Positions 7,821-16,653 of a stretch of DNA of 64,000 nucleotides are shown piece after piece. This DNA is from Halioglobus japonicus. GTDB taxonomy: Bacteria; Pseudomonadota; Gammaproteobacteria; Pseudomonadales; Halieaceae. The notes beneath the pieces are model-generated. The model had not been told where the DNA came from. It saw only the letters and a program-made list of their open reading frames with translations, and ran no database searches. Each line of letters starts with the position of its first letter. Position 1 is the stretch's first letter. Where the stretch lies: positions 44,273-108,272 of the forward strand of contig CACSIL010000050.1 of NCBI GenBank assembly GCA_902705825.1, in the 5' to 3' direction. Position numbers and translations under genes: made by a program.

Positions 7821-8489
7821 ATGAGTGAAGTAGTTGATACGTATTGGTCCTTTCGAAGTCCCTATTCGTACCTGGCCATACCAGACTTGTTGCAGCTGCG
7901 GCGGGATTACGATGTCGATATTAGGCTGCGGGTCGTGCTACCCCTGGCAGTGCGAGCCAAGGAAACCGTATTTGACCCCGCCAATCTAAAGCCAGCCCAT
8001 TACATCCTCCTGGACAGCACGCGTCGCAGTGAATTTCTGGGAATACCTTTCGTCTTTCCCCCGAACCCTGACCCTGTTGTGCAGGATTTTGAGACATTTA
8101 AGGTGGCGCAGGAGCAGCCCTTTATCTTCCGGCTCTGTAAGCTGGGTGTTGAAGCAGAACGCCGGGGTAAAGGGCTTGATTTCGCAAATGCTGTTTCACG
8201 CCTGATTATGGGGGGCACTGTGGGCTGGGATCAGGGCGATCATCTCAGGCAAGCCGTCGCCTCGACGGGTCTTGATCTGGATGACCTGGAGGCCGCTACA
8301 GTCAGCGGCGAGCATCTGGAAGAGGTGGAAAGAAACCACGAGCGTCTGGATGCGGCAGGGCATTAAGGTGTCCCGACAATGGTGGTCCGTGGTGAACCTT
8401 TCTTCGGTCAGGACCGGGTAGAGACATTGCGGTGGCGTTTGGACCAGTTCGGTCTGGCCAAGCCCCAGGCCGCCAGCAAACTACTGTAG
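7821..8489 (+). pseudogene. DsbA-family/HCCA-isomerase-like protein, in-frame TAA
   Basis: The first 181 codons encode a thioredoxin-fold protein of the 2-hydroxychromene-2-carboxylate isomerase type: 'TYWSFRSPYSYLAIPDLLQL' at the N-terminus (Ser in place of the DsbA CxxC), then a helical insertion. The frame reaches 'HERLDAAGH' and stops at TAA (8364-8366). In the same frame it continues 'GVPTMVVRGEPFFGQDRVET' and 'LRWRLDQFGLAKPQAASKLL' to TAG (8487-8489). 'AGH-x-GVPT' with the cis-Pro loop and 'GEPFFGQDR' are the conserved C-terminal motifs, and relatives usually have Trp at x. So the TAA replaces a Trp-type codon and removes about 40 essential residues. Full length would be 222 aa, normal for the family. 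A good GGAGA site precedes the ATG. Confidence 0.78.
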
Positions 8490-8525
8490 CGAACAATCAA
8501 ATCTTAGTGAGAACGGAGAAATTAC

Positions 8526-9320
8526 ATGGACCTTCAAATTCGCGGTAAAAAGGCTCTCATGGCTGGCGGCAGTGCTGGTATGGGCAGGGCGACGGCTGAA
8601 CGACTGGCTGAGGCTGGGGCAGAGTTATACATCAGCGCCCGTCGTGAAGAGCGGCTGATGAACGCCGCGAGAGAGATGTCGGAAAAATACGGAGTCAAGG
8701 TCACTGCGGTCGTTGCGGACTCTTCCAAGGAAGAAGGTCGGCGAGCCTTGTTTGAAGCCTGTCCCGACCCGGACATTTTGGCGATCACTATCAAGCCGCC
8801 TGCGCCGAATGGCGATTTTCTCAAGTTGCAGCCTGAAGATTGGCGGGATTCAATCGAAACGGCTCTGATCGGTCCGATAGAAATCATGCGCCATTACATC
8901 CCGGGCATGAAAGAAAAGGGCTGGGGCCGTATCGTGAATATCGCCACATTCTCCGCCAAGAACCCGATGCTATGGCGCCTGATGTCCGGGCCTGCCCGTT
9001 CTGCGCTGATCAACTACACCGCCAGTGTGTCTCGTGAAATTGCCCAGTATGGGGTCAATATCAACAATATCCTCCCGGGTATGTTCGCGACGGAAGGTGC
9101 GGACGAACTTGTGGAGGTCTATGCAGACGCCTTTGGTCTGGAGCGGGATCGGGATGTTGCCATGAATCACTTCCTGGAAAATAACAAGATTCCCGCTGGT
9201 TTTGTCGCGGACGCTGCCGACATGGCGCCTATGGCCGCACTATTGTGCAGCCCGTTGTCGCGATTTATCGTCGGACAGAATATTGTGATTGACGGTGGGC
9301 AACACCATTCCTTGTTTTAG
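8526..9320 (+). CDS. SDR-family protein with atypical active site
   Basis: A 264-aa short-chain dehydrogenase/reductase fold. The dinucleotide motif is present (GGSAGMG, residues 14-20) with 'ISARREERL' for NADP-type recognition. The C-terminal part is typical ('GVNINNILPGMFATEGADEL', 'FIVGQNIVIDGGQHHSLF'). However, the NNAG motif is replaced by 'IKPPAPNG' (89-96), and the catalytic YxxxK region reads 'LMSGPARSALINY' (152-164), with no Tyr-Lys pair. This resembles the 'LSNxxR' subgroup of FabG-like proteins. It may bind NAD(P) without classical catalysis or use another mechanism. GGAGAA lies 5' of the start. It is co-oriented with the broken isomerase-like gene. Confidence 0.85.
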   Translation: MDLQIRGKKALMAGGSAGMGRATAERLAEAGAELYISARREERLMNAAREMSEKYGVKVTAVVADSSKEEGRRALFEACPDPDILAITIKPPAPNGDFLKLQPEDWRDSIETALIGPIEIMRHYIPGMKEKGWGRIVNIATFSAKNPMLWRLMSGPARSALINYTASVSREIAQYGVNINNILPGMFATEGADELVEVYADAFGLERDRDVAMNHFLENNKIPAGFVADAADMAPMAALLCSPLSRFIVGQNIVIDGGQHHSLF

Positions 9321-9709
9321 TCACATGTCGTTGCGGGGTGCAGGCGTTCCTTCAATAAAGGAGCGCTGACGGTAGCGCAATGAGCGGCTTCCAACGAGGG
9401 CGCTAGCTCTCAGTGGTGGTGGCGCTGAGCTACCAAATGCTCCACACATAATTCGGCTTTGCCTTTCTGGCAGCGTGTTGGACTGAACCAAACAGCGATA
9501 CTCCTGTCTACGCAAGGAGTAATTGGAGTTGCGGGATAGTTAATTGCATTAACACTTTGTAACCCGAGCGTCCTTACATAATTTACCCTGGTACGCGAAG
9601 AATTTTGGGATAACGTGTAACATACGCGCGCATATTTGTCCCATTACTTTAGGCTGATTCTCAGCTGCTTTGTACAGGGTCATCGCCAACTCAGTCCGGA
9701 TGGTTATCA
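9321..9709. other. 389-bp intergenic region
   Basis: No coding sequence is supportable. It should hold the promoter of the RND efflux operon. A short inverted pair (ACTCCT/AGGAGT near 9502-9527) is visible but weak. Nothing else stands out. Confidence 0.4.
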
Positions 9710-10786
9710 ATGCAAAATAAATGGGTGAGGCGCCTTTTGCCTCTGCTGGTTTTGGCCGCAGCGGCGGTTATTGCGCTACTACTGATTAATAGCCGTGCGG
9801 AGCTGCCGCGTAGGGAAGGGGTTGCCACGGTGCCCGTGGTGGAGGTTATGACCGCCGAGCCGGGCCCCGTGCCGGTCACTGTGCACTCCCGTGGAATCGT
9901 TGCCGCTCGGTCCAATATCGAGCTGGTTACGGAGGTCTCCGGCGTGGTTGTTGAAGCGGCCCCCGAATTTGTGGAGGGGGGTGCTGTCAGTGAGGGCACC
10001 GTGCTCTTACGTATAGATCCCATCGATTACGAAGTTGCCGTGTCGGCGGCGCGAGCCGCTGTCGCCAGTGCCAAGCTGGCCCTGGCCGAGGCAAATGTGC
10101 TGGTTATGCGCGCTTCCATCGACGAGGCCGAGGCTCAGGTGGAGGCCTCGCAAGACAGGTTACGACAGGCCGAGGCTGAGCTGGCCAATACCACAATAGT
10201 GGCCCCTTTCGACGCGATCATTGACACCAAGCACGCAGACCTTGGGCAGTACGTGCAAGCGGGGACTGCGCTTATGCGGCTTCTCGGCACAGCCAGCGTA
10301 GAGGTGCGATTGCCATTGCTGCCCGAGGATGTGCCTTTCGTTCGATACGGACAGTCAGCGGATGGCAGTTGGCCGATGGTGACCCTCACACGCAATTTCG
10401 GCGCCATTGAACACAGCTGGGAAGCTCGCCTGGTTCGACTGGAGCAGCGAGTGGATGAGCAAACACGGGTGTTTTACCTGGTTGCGGAGGTCATCGCTCC
10501 CTACGATACGACAATTCACTCGTGGCCTCTTTCCGTAGGCCTCTTTGTGCAGGCACAAATCCGCGGTGGAGAGCTTCCCATGGCAACACGCATACCCCGG
10601 TCGGCGCTGCATGGTGGGGACTCTGTTTACCTGGTAGAGGAGGGCAATGTTCGCAAGCGCCCTGTCACTGTATTGCGCCGTGAGCAGGACAGCGTCATCG
10701 TCGGCGAGGGTTTGTCCAGCGGTGATCAGGTGATCGTGTCGCGCCTGGATCTCATGGTGGAAAACATGCCCGTGGCGGTGCAGTAG
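9710..10786 (+). CDS. RND efflux periplasmic adaptor (MFP)
   Basis: A 358-aa membrane-fusion protein. An N-terminal membrane anchor (RLLPLLVLAAAAVIALLLI, residues 8-26) is followed by the lipoyl/barrel-sandwich halves ('GIVAARSNIELVTEVSGVV' and 'TTIVAPFDAIIDTKHADLGQ'). Between them is an alanine- and glutamate-rich alpha-helical hairpin (about 112-160), then a beta-barrel and membrane-proximal domain ('IPRSALHGGDSVYLVEEGNV', 'GLSSGDQVIVSRLDLMVENM'). It links the inner-membrane pump encoded one base downstream to an outer-membrane channel that must be encoded elsewhere. Substrate is unknown. Confidence 0.92.
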   Translation: MQNKWVRRLLPLLVLAAAAVIALLLINSRAELPRREGVATVPVVEVMTAEPGPVPVTVHSRGIVAARSNIELVTEVSGVVVEAAPEFVEGGAVSEGTVLLRIDPIDYEVAVSAARAAVASAKLALAEANVLVMRASIDEAEAQVEASQDRLRQAEAELANTTIVAPFDAIIDTKHADLGQYVQAGTALMRLLGTASVEVRLPLLPEDVPFVRYGQSADGSWPMVTLTRNFGAIEHSWEARLVRLEQRVDEQTRVFYLVAEVIAPYDTTIHSWPLSVGLFVQAQIRGGELPMATRIPRSALHGGDSVYLVEEGNVRKRPVTVLRREQDSVIVGEGLSSGDQVIVSRLDLMVENMPVAVQ

Positions 10787-10787
10787 G

Positions 10788-13700
10788 ATGCAGCCCATAC
10801 AGGAGCGCGGTGCCATTGCCTGGATGGCGGGAAACCCGGTTGCGGCCAATTTGCTGATGCTGGTCGTCATGGTCGGCGGTCTGGCTTCACTGTCCGACAT
10901 GACCAAGGAAGTTTTTCCTACCTTCCCGTCTGAGACGGTCACTATCACCGTGCCCTACCCGGGAAGCTCGCCGGAGGAAGTGGAAGAGGGCATCGTCCGC
11001 AAGGTCGAGGAGGCCATTCAGGATATCGTTGGGGTGGACGAGATCTACTCGGTTGCCAGAGAGGGCGTGGGTGTAGTCACTGTGCAGCTTGAGCCGGGCA
11101 CTCCCATGGCGAAGGCGCTGGGCCAGATCAAAGCCCGGGTTGACGGCATATCCTCTTTTCCCAGGGATGCAGAGGAGCCGGTGGTGGATGAGGTCTTGAG
11201 CCGGACCCGAGCGATGCAACTGACACTGTACGGGCCACTGGAAGAGTCCCAGCTCAAGGAGCTGGCGCAGCAGATGCGAGATGAGGTGTTGTTACTGCCG
11301 GGTATCACCCAGGTAACGCTCCAAGGGGGCCGGGACTACGAGATTTCAATCGAAGTTTCGGACGAGGCCCTGCGTCGCTACGGACTGGCGTTTTCCGACG
11401 TGGTTGTTGCCGTGCAGGCGCGTTCACGCGATTTGCCCGGTGGCAAGCTACGCACAGATGCCGGCTCGATTACCCTGCGCTCGGTTGGCCAGGCCTACCG
11501 CGGCGACGAGTTTGCCGATCTGACCCTGATAAGCCGTGATGACGGTACCAGAATAGCGCTGGGCGATGTGGCCACGGTACGCGATGCCTTTGAGGATCAG
11601 CCCGTATTGAGCCGGCTGAATGGCAAGCCCAGCATTACCCTGGACGTTGACCGGGTCGGCGATCAGGACGTGCTGGCGATGACCGAGCATTTGCGAGAAT
11701 TTGTCGAGAGTAAACAGGCAGAGCTACCACCTGGCGTAGAGTTTACTGCCTGGTCAGATCGCAGTACCGTCCTCAGGGGGCGTATTGAGCTTATGCTCAA
11801 TAGCGCTGTGCAGGGTGCGATTCTGGTGCTGATAACACTGGCCCTGTTTCTCGATCTGTCGCTGGCGTTCTGGGTGATGCTGGGTGTGCCCTTCTCTGCC
11901 CTGGGCGCACTGCTGGCGATTCATCTGTTAGGCATACCTGTATCCATCAATGTGATCTCGGTGTTCGGTTTTATCCTGGTGCTTGGGATGTTGGTCGATG
12001 ACGGTATCGTCACGGCAGAAAGTGCCTACGCCCAACTTGAACAGGAAAATGAGGGCGCTAGCAGCATTGTCCGGGGTGTGCGCAGAGTGGCGGTCGCGAC
12101 CATCTTTGGTGCCCTCACCACAATGATTGCGTTTCTGCCTGCCTGGTTTTTGGATGAGGGTTTCGCGCGTATTCTCACCCAGATCGCGCCCATCGTTGTG
12201 TTCTGTCTGGCCTTTTCACTGTTGGAAACCAAACTGATACTGCCTGCTCATCTACGCCATATTCGAGTCGGAAGTAAAAAGAAAAGAACGGGTTTGCTGG
12301 GTCGATTCACAGCACTGCAGCAGGCTTGTGCCAGTGGTTTACAACGATTTGCCAATACGCATTACCGCTCGGCGCTGGAGTGGGCAGTTCACATGCGCTA
12401 CACGACGTTAGCTATCTTTGTGGCCGGATTGATTGTTTGTGTGTCTCTGATACCGGCGGGCATCGTACGCTTTGTGTTCTTTCCCAGCGTGCCTTCGGAT
12501 CAGATTAACATCACACTCAAGATGCCTCAGGGCACGTCCTGGCAACAGACTCACGACTACACCCTGCGGATCGAGGAGGCAGCACGCGCGATGGACGCGC
12601 GCTATCGCGAGGAAACCGGTTCCGAGCAGGGCGCGATTCTGGAATTGATGTCTTTATCTGTCGAGGATACAGAGTCAACGCTGAAGCTTGAGTTGGTGCC
12701 CAGTACCGAGCGCAATATCACCTCGGTTGAGATGACGGGCTGGTTGCGTGAGAGCCTGGGCGAACTCAGTGGTGTACAGTCTTTAGTGTTTGATGCCAGT
12801 GCAGGCCCTGGCGGGTCTGCAGTGAATGTCGAACTGTCCGGGCAGGATCTCGATGCCCTGCGCGGCGCCGCCAGTGAATTGAAGGCGGCACTGGTAAGTT
12901 TTGAGGGTGTATCTGACATCAGGGACAGCTTCGATGCCGGCGGGCCGGAGCTGGATATTCGAGTGACCCCGGAAGGTGATGCACTGGGGCTGGGCCAGGT
13001 AGAACTTGCCACACAAGTACGCCACGCATTTTTCGGCGCAGAGATACAGCGCCTGCAACGGGGTCGCGACGAGGTTCGCGTTTACGTGCGCTTTCCCGCG
13101 GAAGAGCGCGCCACTGTGGAGTCCTTAAGCTCTATGTGGATTGATGTCCCCGGTCGTGGCAAGGTCCCATTTGCGGTTGTAGGTGAAGCCAGGGAGCTTA
13201 CCGGGGTCAGCGTTATCAACCGCTACAATCGCCAGCGTGTGGTCAACGTGGAGGCGGAAGTTGACAAGGCCCGTATTGAACCTGGTGCCGTTAACCAGGA
13301 GATCACTACCACGCTGCTGCCAGACATTCTGGCGCGTTATCCCGGGGTTACAACGCGACTGAGTGGCGAGGCGGAGGAGCAGGCGGAAACGACCGATTCA
13401 CTGCTTCTTGGCATGATTGCCGTCTTGATGATGGTCTATGCGGCGCTGGCTATTCCACTTCGAAGTTACACTTTACCTATGCTCATTATGTCCGTCATTC
13501 CGTTTGGAATTGTCGGGGCGATTCTGGGGCACCTGATCGTGGGTAGCCCGGTCAGCATGCTGTCGGCCATAGGCATGCTTGGTTTGATCGGTATTGTGGT
13601 GAACGACAGTCTGGTGATGGTGGACAACATTAATGAGCGCTTGCGCTCGCGAGCGGAGCACTGGCGAAACGCGGTGATCGAGGGCAGCGTGCAGCGGTTT

Positions 13701-13937
13701 CGTCCCGTGGTATTGACCTCGGTAACAACGTTCATGGGGCTTCTCCCCATTCAGCTCGAAACTTCGTTGCAGGCGCAGTTTGTTAAACCAATGGCAATTT
13801 CGGTCGGTTTTGGCGTGCTGTTTGCGACCTTCGTAACGCTGTTGCTGGTGCCCGTGCTCTACTACATCGGACGCGATATCAAGGCGCTGTTTGGCCGCGC
13901 CGCGTCCGAGCCGTCGCCGGAAAATACGCCGCCCTAG
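10788..13937 (+). CDS. RND efflux transporter, inner-membrane permease
   Basis: A 1049-aa AcrB/MdtB-like pump with two repeats of six transmembrane helices and two large periplasmic loops. TM1 begins 'NPVAANLLMLVVMVGGLASL'. The proton-relay aspartates are in TM4 ('LGMLVDDGIVTAESAY'), and the matching second-half motif 'GIVVNDSLVMVDNINER' is in TM10. Porter motifs such as 'VTVPYPGSSPEEVEEGI' are at the start of the first loop. It starts one base after the adaptor stop, so the pair is one operon. It probably exports hydrophobic or toxic organics by proton antiport; no TolC-like gene is adjacent. Confidence 0.94.
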   Translation: MQPIQERGAIAWMAGNPVAANLLMLVVMVGGLASLSDMTKEVFPTFPSETVTITVPYPGSSPEEVEEGIVRKVEEAIQDIVGVDEIYSVAREGVGVVTVQLEPGTPMAKALGQIKARVDGISSFPRDAEEPVVDEVLSRTRAMQLTLYGPLEESQLKELAQQMRDEVLLLPGITQVTLQGGRDYEISIEVSDEALRRYGLAFSDVVVAVQARSRDLPGGKLRTDAGSITLRSVGQAYRGDEFADLTLISRDDGTRIALGDVATVRDAFEDQPVLSRLNGKPSITLDVDRVGDQDVLAMTEHLREFVESKQAELPPGVEFTAWSDRSTVLRGRIELMLNSAVQGAILVLITLALFLDLSLAFWVMLGVPFSALGALLAIHLLGIPVSINVISVFGFILVLGMLVDDGIVTAESAYAQLEQENEGASSIVRGVRRVAVATIFGALTTMIAFLPAWFLDEGFARILTQIAPIVVFCLAFSLLETKLILPAHLRHIRVGSKKKRTGLLGRFTALQQACASGLQRFANTHYRSALEWAVHMRYTTLAIFVAGLIVCVSLIPAGIVRFVFFPSVPSDQINITLKMPQGTSWQQTHDYTLRIEEAARAMDARYREETGSEQGAILELMSLSVEDTESTLKLELVPSTERNITSVEMTGWLRESLGELSGVQSLVFDASAGPGGSAVNVELSGQDLDALRGAASELKAALVSFEGVSDIRDSFDAGGPELDIRVTPEGDALGLGQVELATQVRHAFFGAEIQRLQRGRDEVRVYVRFPAEERATVESLSSMWIDVPGRGKVPFAVVGEARELTGVSVINRYNRQRVVNVEAEVDKARIEPGAVNQEITTTLLPDILARYPGVTTRLSGEAEEQAETTDSLLLGMIAVLMMVYAALAIPLRSYTLPMLIMSVIPFGIVGAILGHLIVGSPVSMLSAIGMLGLIGIVVNDSLVMVDNINERLRSRAEHWRNAVIEGSVQRFRPVVLTSVTTFMGLLPIQLETSLQAQFVKPMAISVGFGVLFATFVTLLLVPVLYYIGRDIKALFGRAASEPSPENTPP

Positions 13938-13959
13938 TCAGCGCAATGTTGGTCGCACC

Positions 13960-14041
13960 ACCGAGTATAAAAATGAGGGATGCCAGTTGAAACCTTAAGT
14001 GCGGCATCGTGAGCTTCTCGCAATAATGTTTTATACTCGGT
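13960..14041. repeat. 13-bp inverted repeat flanking the sulfatase leader
   Basis: ACCGAGTATAAAA (13960-13972) and its exact reverse complement (14029-14041) are separated by 56 bp, just upstream of the sulfatase ATG at 14070. The right arm contains TATACT, a possible -10. The pair could be a regulator binding site with looping, or a long stem in the leader RNA. Confidence 0.5.
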
Positions 14042-14069
14042 TAAATCCTATAAAAATTAGAGGCTCCTT

Positions 14070-16370
14070 ATGACGCTTCATGCTCGTATATTGTCGATAC
14101 TTTCCTGCTTTCTGGTCACTTTGACTGGACTGTTGGTTGGCTGTAGTTCCTCCAACGACAATAACAGCCAAGACGAGGAAGCACTCCCGCCAAATATTCT
14201 GTTTATCGTTATGGACGACGTCGGTATCGATCAGATGACGGTATTTGGCTACGGCGGTGTGGGGCCTTTCGATCAAGCACCCAACCCGCCGCTGCAGCCG
14301 TATGACCGCTCGCCCCAGCTGCCCAATATTGACGCCATCGCACAGCAGGGCGTGCTTTTTCGCAACACCTGGTCTATGCCCGCTTGCTCTACCAGTCGCG
14401 CGGTCTTTTTTACCGGCCGCTACCCGCTGCGCACCCAGGTGTTTGGCGCGTTGGGCCAATACGATCTGGCCAATTACCAGGTTTCGCCCTACGAACTCAC
14501 AATGCCTAACTTGCTAAAAGAGCGCGGCTACCAGAACGCTTTATTCGGTAAATTTCATATTGGGTTGCAGGAAAACAACCCCTTCGGTAACGCGATGGTT
14601 AGCGCCCTGGGCTGGGATTACTATTCAGGCTGGCTGGACGAAACCGGCGATCCCTCCTCGATTGATACCTCGGCCGGACTGGGCGAGGAATACGAGGGCC
14701 GTTACATGTGTGGCTTTGTACCCAGTGCAGCGCAGGATGCAGACTATGGCGCAGACATAGGCGCGTGTTACACCGCCGTGGGACAATGCACTGTGATGCG
14801 TGTTGCTGGCGGCATTCCACCGGGCCGTGCCTGCCGCGATAGTGGCGGAATTCTGGACCCGAATCAGTCATGCAACACGACTGTGCCGGCCAATATTGAG
14901 GACGGCTTCAATACTCTTAGCGGGCACTACGTCTCCCCTCTGTGGATCAATGACGAGGAAGGGCGGGCCATCGAAGTGCCGCTTACGGATGTTCGCGCGC
15001 GTACTTACCGTGGCATTGTGCCGGTTGACGGCGCCATCGATTGGATAACGAGTCGCCCCGCGGGTACGCCGTGGTCAGCGACCGTCAGTTTCTCCTCTGT
15101 GCACACCCCGGTTATGCAGCCCCCTCAGGCACTAATCTCTGAGAATGCGGCGGCAGTCAGTCGATTGCTTTGTGCAGCACCTGAGGGAGCGTCAACGGAA
15201 CTTCAGAATCGCGTGTTAGTGGAGCAGCGAGAACTTACCACGCTGATGGTTGAGGCAATTGATGCTGAGTTGTCTCGACTGCTCGTCTCTATCGGAGCCG
15301 CGACGCGTAACGAGGACCAATCTTTGGAGCTCAACCCAGACAGTAATACTATGATCGTCATTCTTGGCGACAACGGTACGTTTGGGTACTCCGTAAAGAT
15401 GCCGTTCGATCCCGTTCGGGCTAAGGGTACGGCTTACCAGACGGGTGTCTGGGTGCCATTGGTCGTGGCGGGGCCGATGGTGAATACGCCCGACCGTGAA
15501 GTTGGGAATATGGTGAATATCGCCGATCTCTATCAACTGTTTGCGGAAGTTGCCGGCATTGAAAATGTCCACGATCTGGTGCCACGCACGCTGGATTCCG
15601 CACCGATGCTGCCCTACCTCACCACACCCGGTGTCGAGAGTCAGCGCGACTACAATTTCACTCAGGTCGGCACTAATCATCAGGCTGGCGGCGCAATTAA
15701 TGCGCCCTGCACGTTCGCTACGAGTTGTAGCCAGATCCCCGTTTCCAAATCAGTGTGCCATGACAACAGTGGTATTTGGTGGGGGGATGAGCCGGATGAG
15801 CCGGGTGTACCCGCCGGTGGGTACGCCCAGTGCTGTGAGGTCAACCAGCATCTTTATGATCAGGGAGAGCCAATGGTCGCACTGCAGCCTCTGGCTGCGG
15901 AGGCGGTTCGCAATGATTTTTACAAGGTCGTGCAGAACCACTATGTCGGTGATGCGAACCCTGATCCCGCTGAATATCCTAATTGCACGTCGAACACCAC
16001 GACCGAGTTTTATCGCATTAACGAAAGAGCACCCATCCCGCAGCTCGATAGAGAAGCAGATAACCTGATTAATCCCGAGACGGGCTTGCCAGATGATCCC
16101 GCCGAAAAAGTGATTTTCGAGGAGCTTCTGCACCAGTTGACGTTAATTGAAGACAGCGTTCAGCCTTGTCCGCCTGGGCCTCCCGCAGGCTATGTCGCCA
16201 GCATCGACGGCAATCAGGATGGTGTCGTCAATGATACTGATCTGGAAAACGTCAACGGGTTCGCCGAAGCTGGCGGCAGTAGTTGGTACGATATAGATGA
16301 AAATGGGACGACAACCGCGACCGACTATACGTTAGTGAACGACTATCTGGGTATTGAATGTGCGAATTAA
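14070..16370 (+). CDS. Lipoprotein sulfatase with dockerin-like C-terminus
   Basis: A 766-aa secreted protein. The signal peptide ends in a lipobox (LLVG-C25-SSS). The alkaline-phosphatase-superfamily sulfatase core starts 'NILFIVMDDVGID' (Asp49 and Asp50 as metal ligands), and the formylglycine position is 'MPACSTSRAVFFTGR' (Cys106). The usual CxPxR core has Thr for Pro. 'MIVILGDNGTFG' supplies the second metal site. The middle is enlarged and cysteine-rich compared with ordinary sulfatases. Residues about 705-766 contain two EF-hand-like dockerin segments ('DGNQDGVVNDTDLENVN' and 'YDIDENGTTTATDYTLVNDY'). It is probably anchored in the outer membrane or at the surface. Substrate unknown, presumably a sulfated polysaccharide or other sulfate ester. 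A GAGG ribosome site precedes the start. Confidence 0.85.
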   Translation: MTLHARILSILSCFLVTLTGLLVGCSSSNDNNSQDEEALPPNILFIVMDDVGIDQMTVFGYGGVGPFDQAPNPPLQPYDRSPQLPNIDAIAQQGVLFRNTWSMPACSTSRAVFFTGRYPLRTQVFGALGQYDLANYQVSPYELTMPNLLKERGYQNALFGKFHIGLQENNPFGNAMVSALGWDYYSGWLDETGDPSSIDTSAGLGEEYEGRYMCGFVPSAAQDADYGADIGACYTAVGQCTVMRVAGGIPPGRACRDSGGILDPNQSCNTTVPANIEDGFNTLSGHYVSPLWINDEEGRAIEVPLTDVRARTYRGIVPVDGAIDWITSRPAGTPWSATVSFSSVHTPVMQPPQALISENAAAVSRLLCAAPEGASTELQNRVLVEQRELTTLMVEAIDAELSRLLVSIGAATRNEDQSLELNPDSNTMIVILGDNGTFGYSVKMPFDPVRAKGTAYQTGVWVPLVVAGPMVNTPDREVGNMVNIADLYQLFAEVAGIENVHDLVPRTLDSAPMLPYLTTPGVESQRDYNFTQVGTNHQAGGAINAPCTFATSCSQIPVSKSVCHDNSGIWWGDEPDEPGVPAGGYAQCCEVNQHLYDQGEPMVALQPLAAEAVRNDFYKVVQNHYVGDANPDPAEYPNCTSNTTTEFYRINERAPIPQLDREADNLINPETGLPDDPAEKVIFEELLHQLTLIEDSVQPCPPGPPAGYVASIDGNQDGVVNDTDLENVNGFAEAGGSSWYDIDENGTTTATDYTLVNDYLGIECAN

Positions 16371-16653
16371 CAGATCGTCAGGACACTGAATACGCTGTAA
16401 CTTCCTGTGCGCGGATGTGAGCTGTAGCAGGCTCACCGCCGCGAACATCGGTTTCAGGTCAACGGACTGACAATGTGTACATTTCTATAGTGTTGCAAGT
16501 ACAGTCAACAGGGCGTTTATTTGGCTTCTGCATCTGCGTTTCATCGCCCCTGCGGTCATGCTTTCCTGTAGGCCTCCATTTTTCGATTAGCCTGAACAAG
16601 CAATTGTCATCGTGATTGGACACTTGCGAGCCACTAAATAACGGATAACAAAA

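Noticed and set aside
8364-8366. TAA in the isomerase-like gene as programmed readthrough
   Set aside because: TAA is the least leaky stop and no stimulatory structure was evident; the position corresponds to an ordinary residue.
9321-9515. 64-aa minus-strand ORF
   Set aside because: No ribosome site, no domain, and it lies in an intergenic region expected to hold a promoter.
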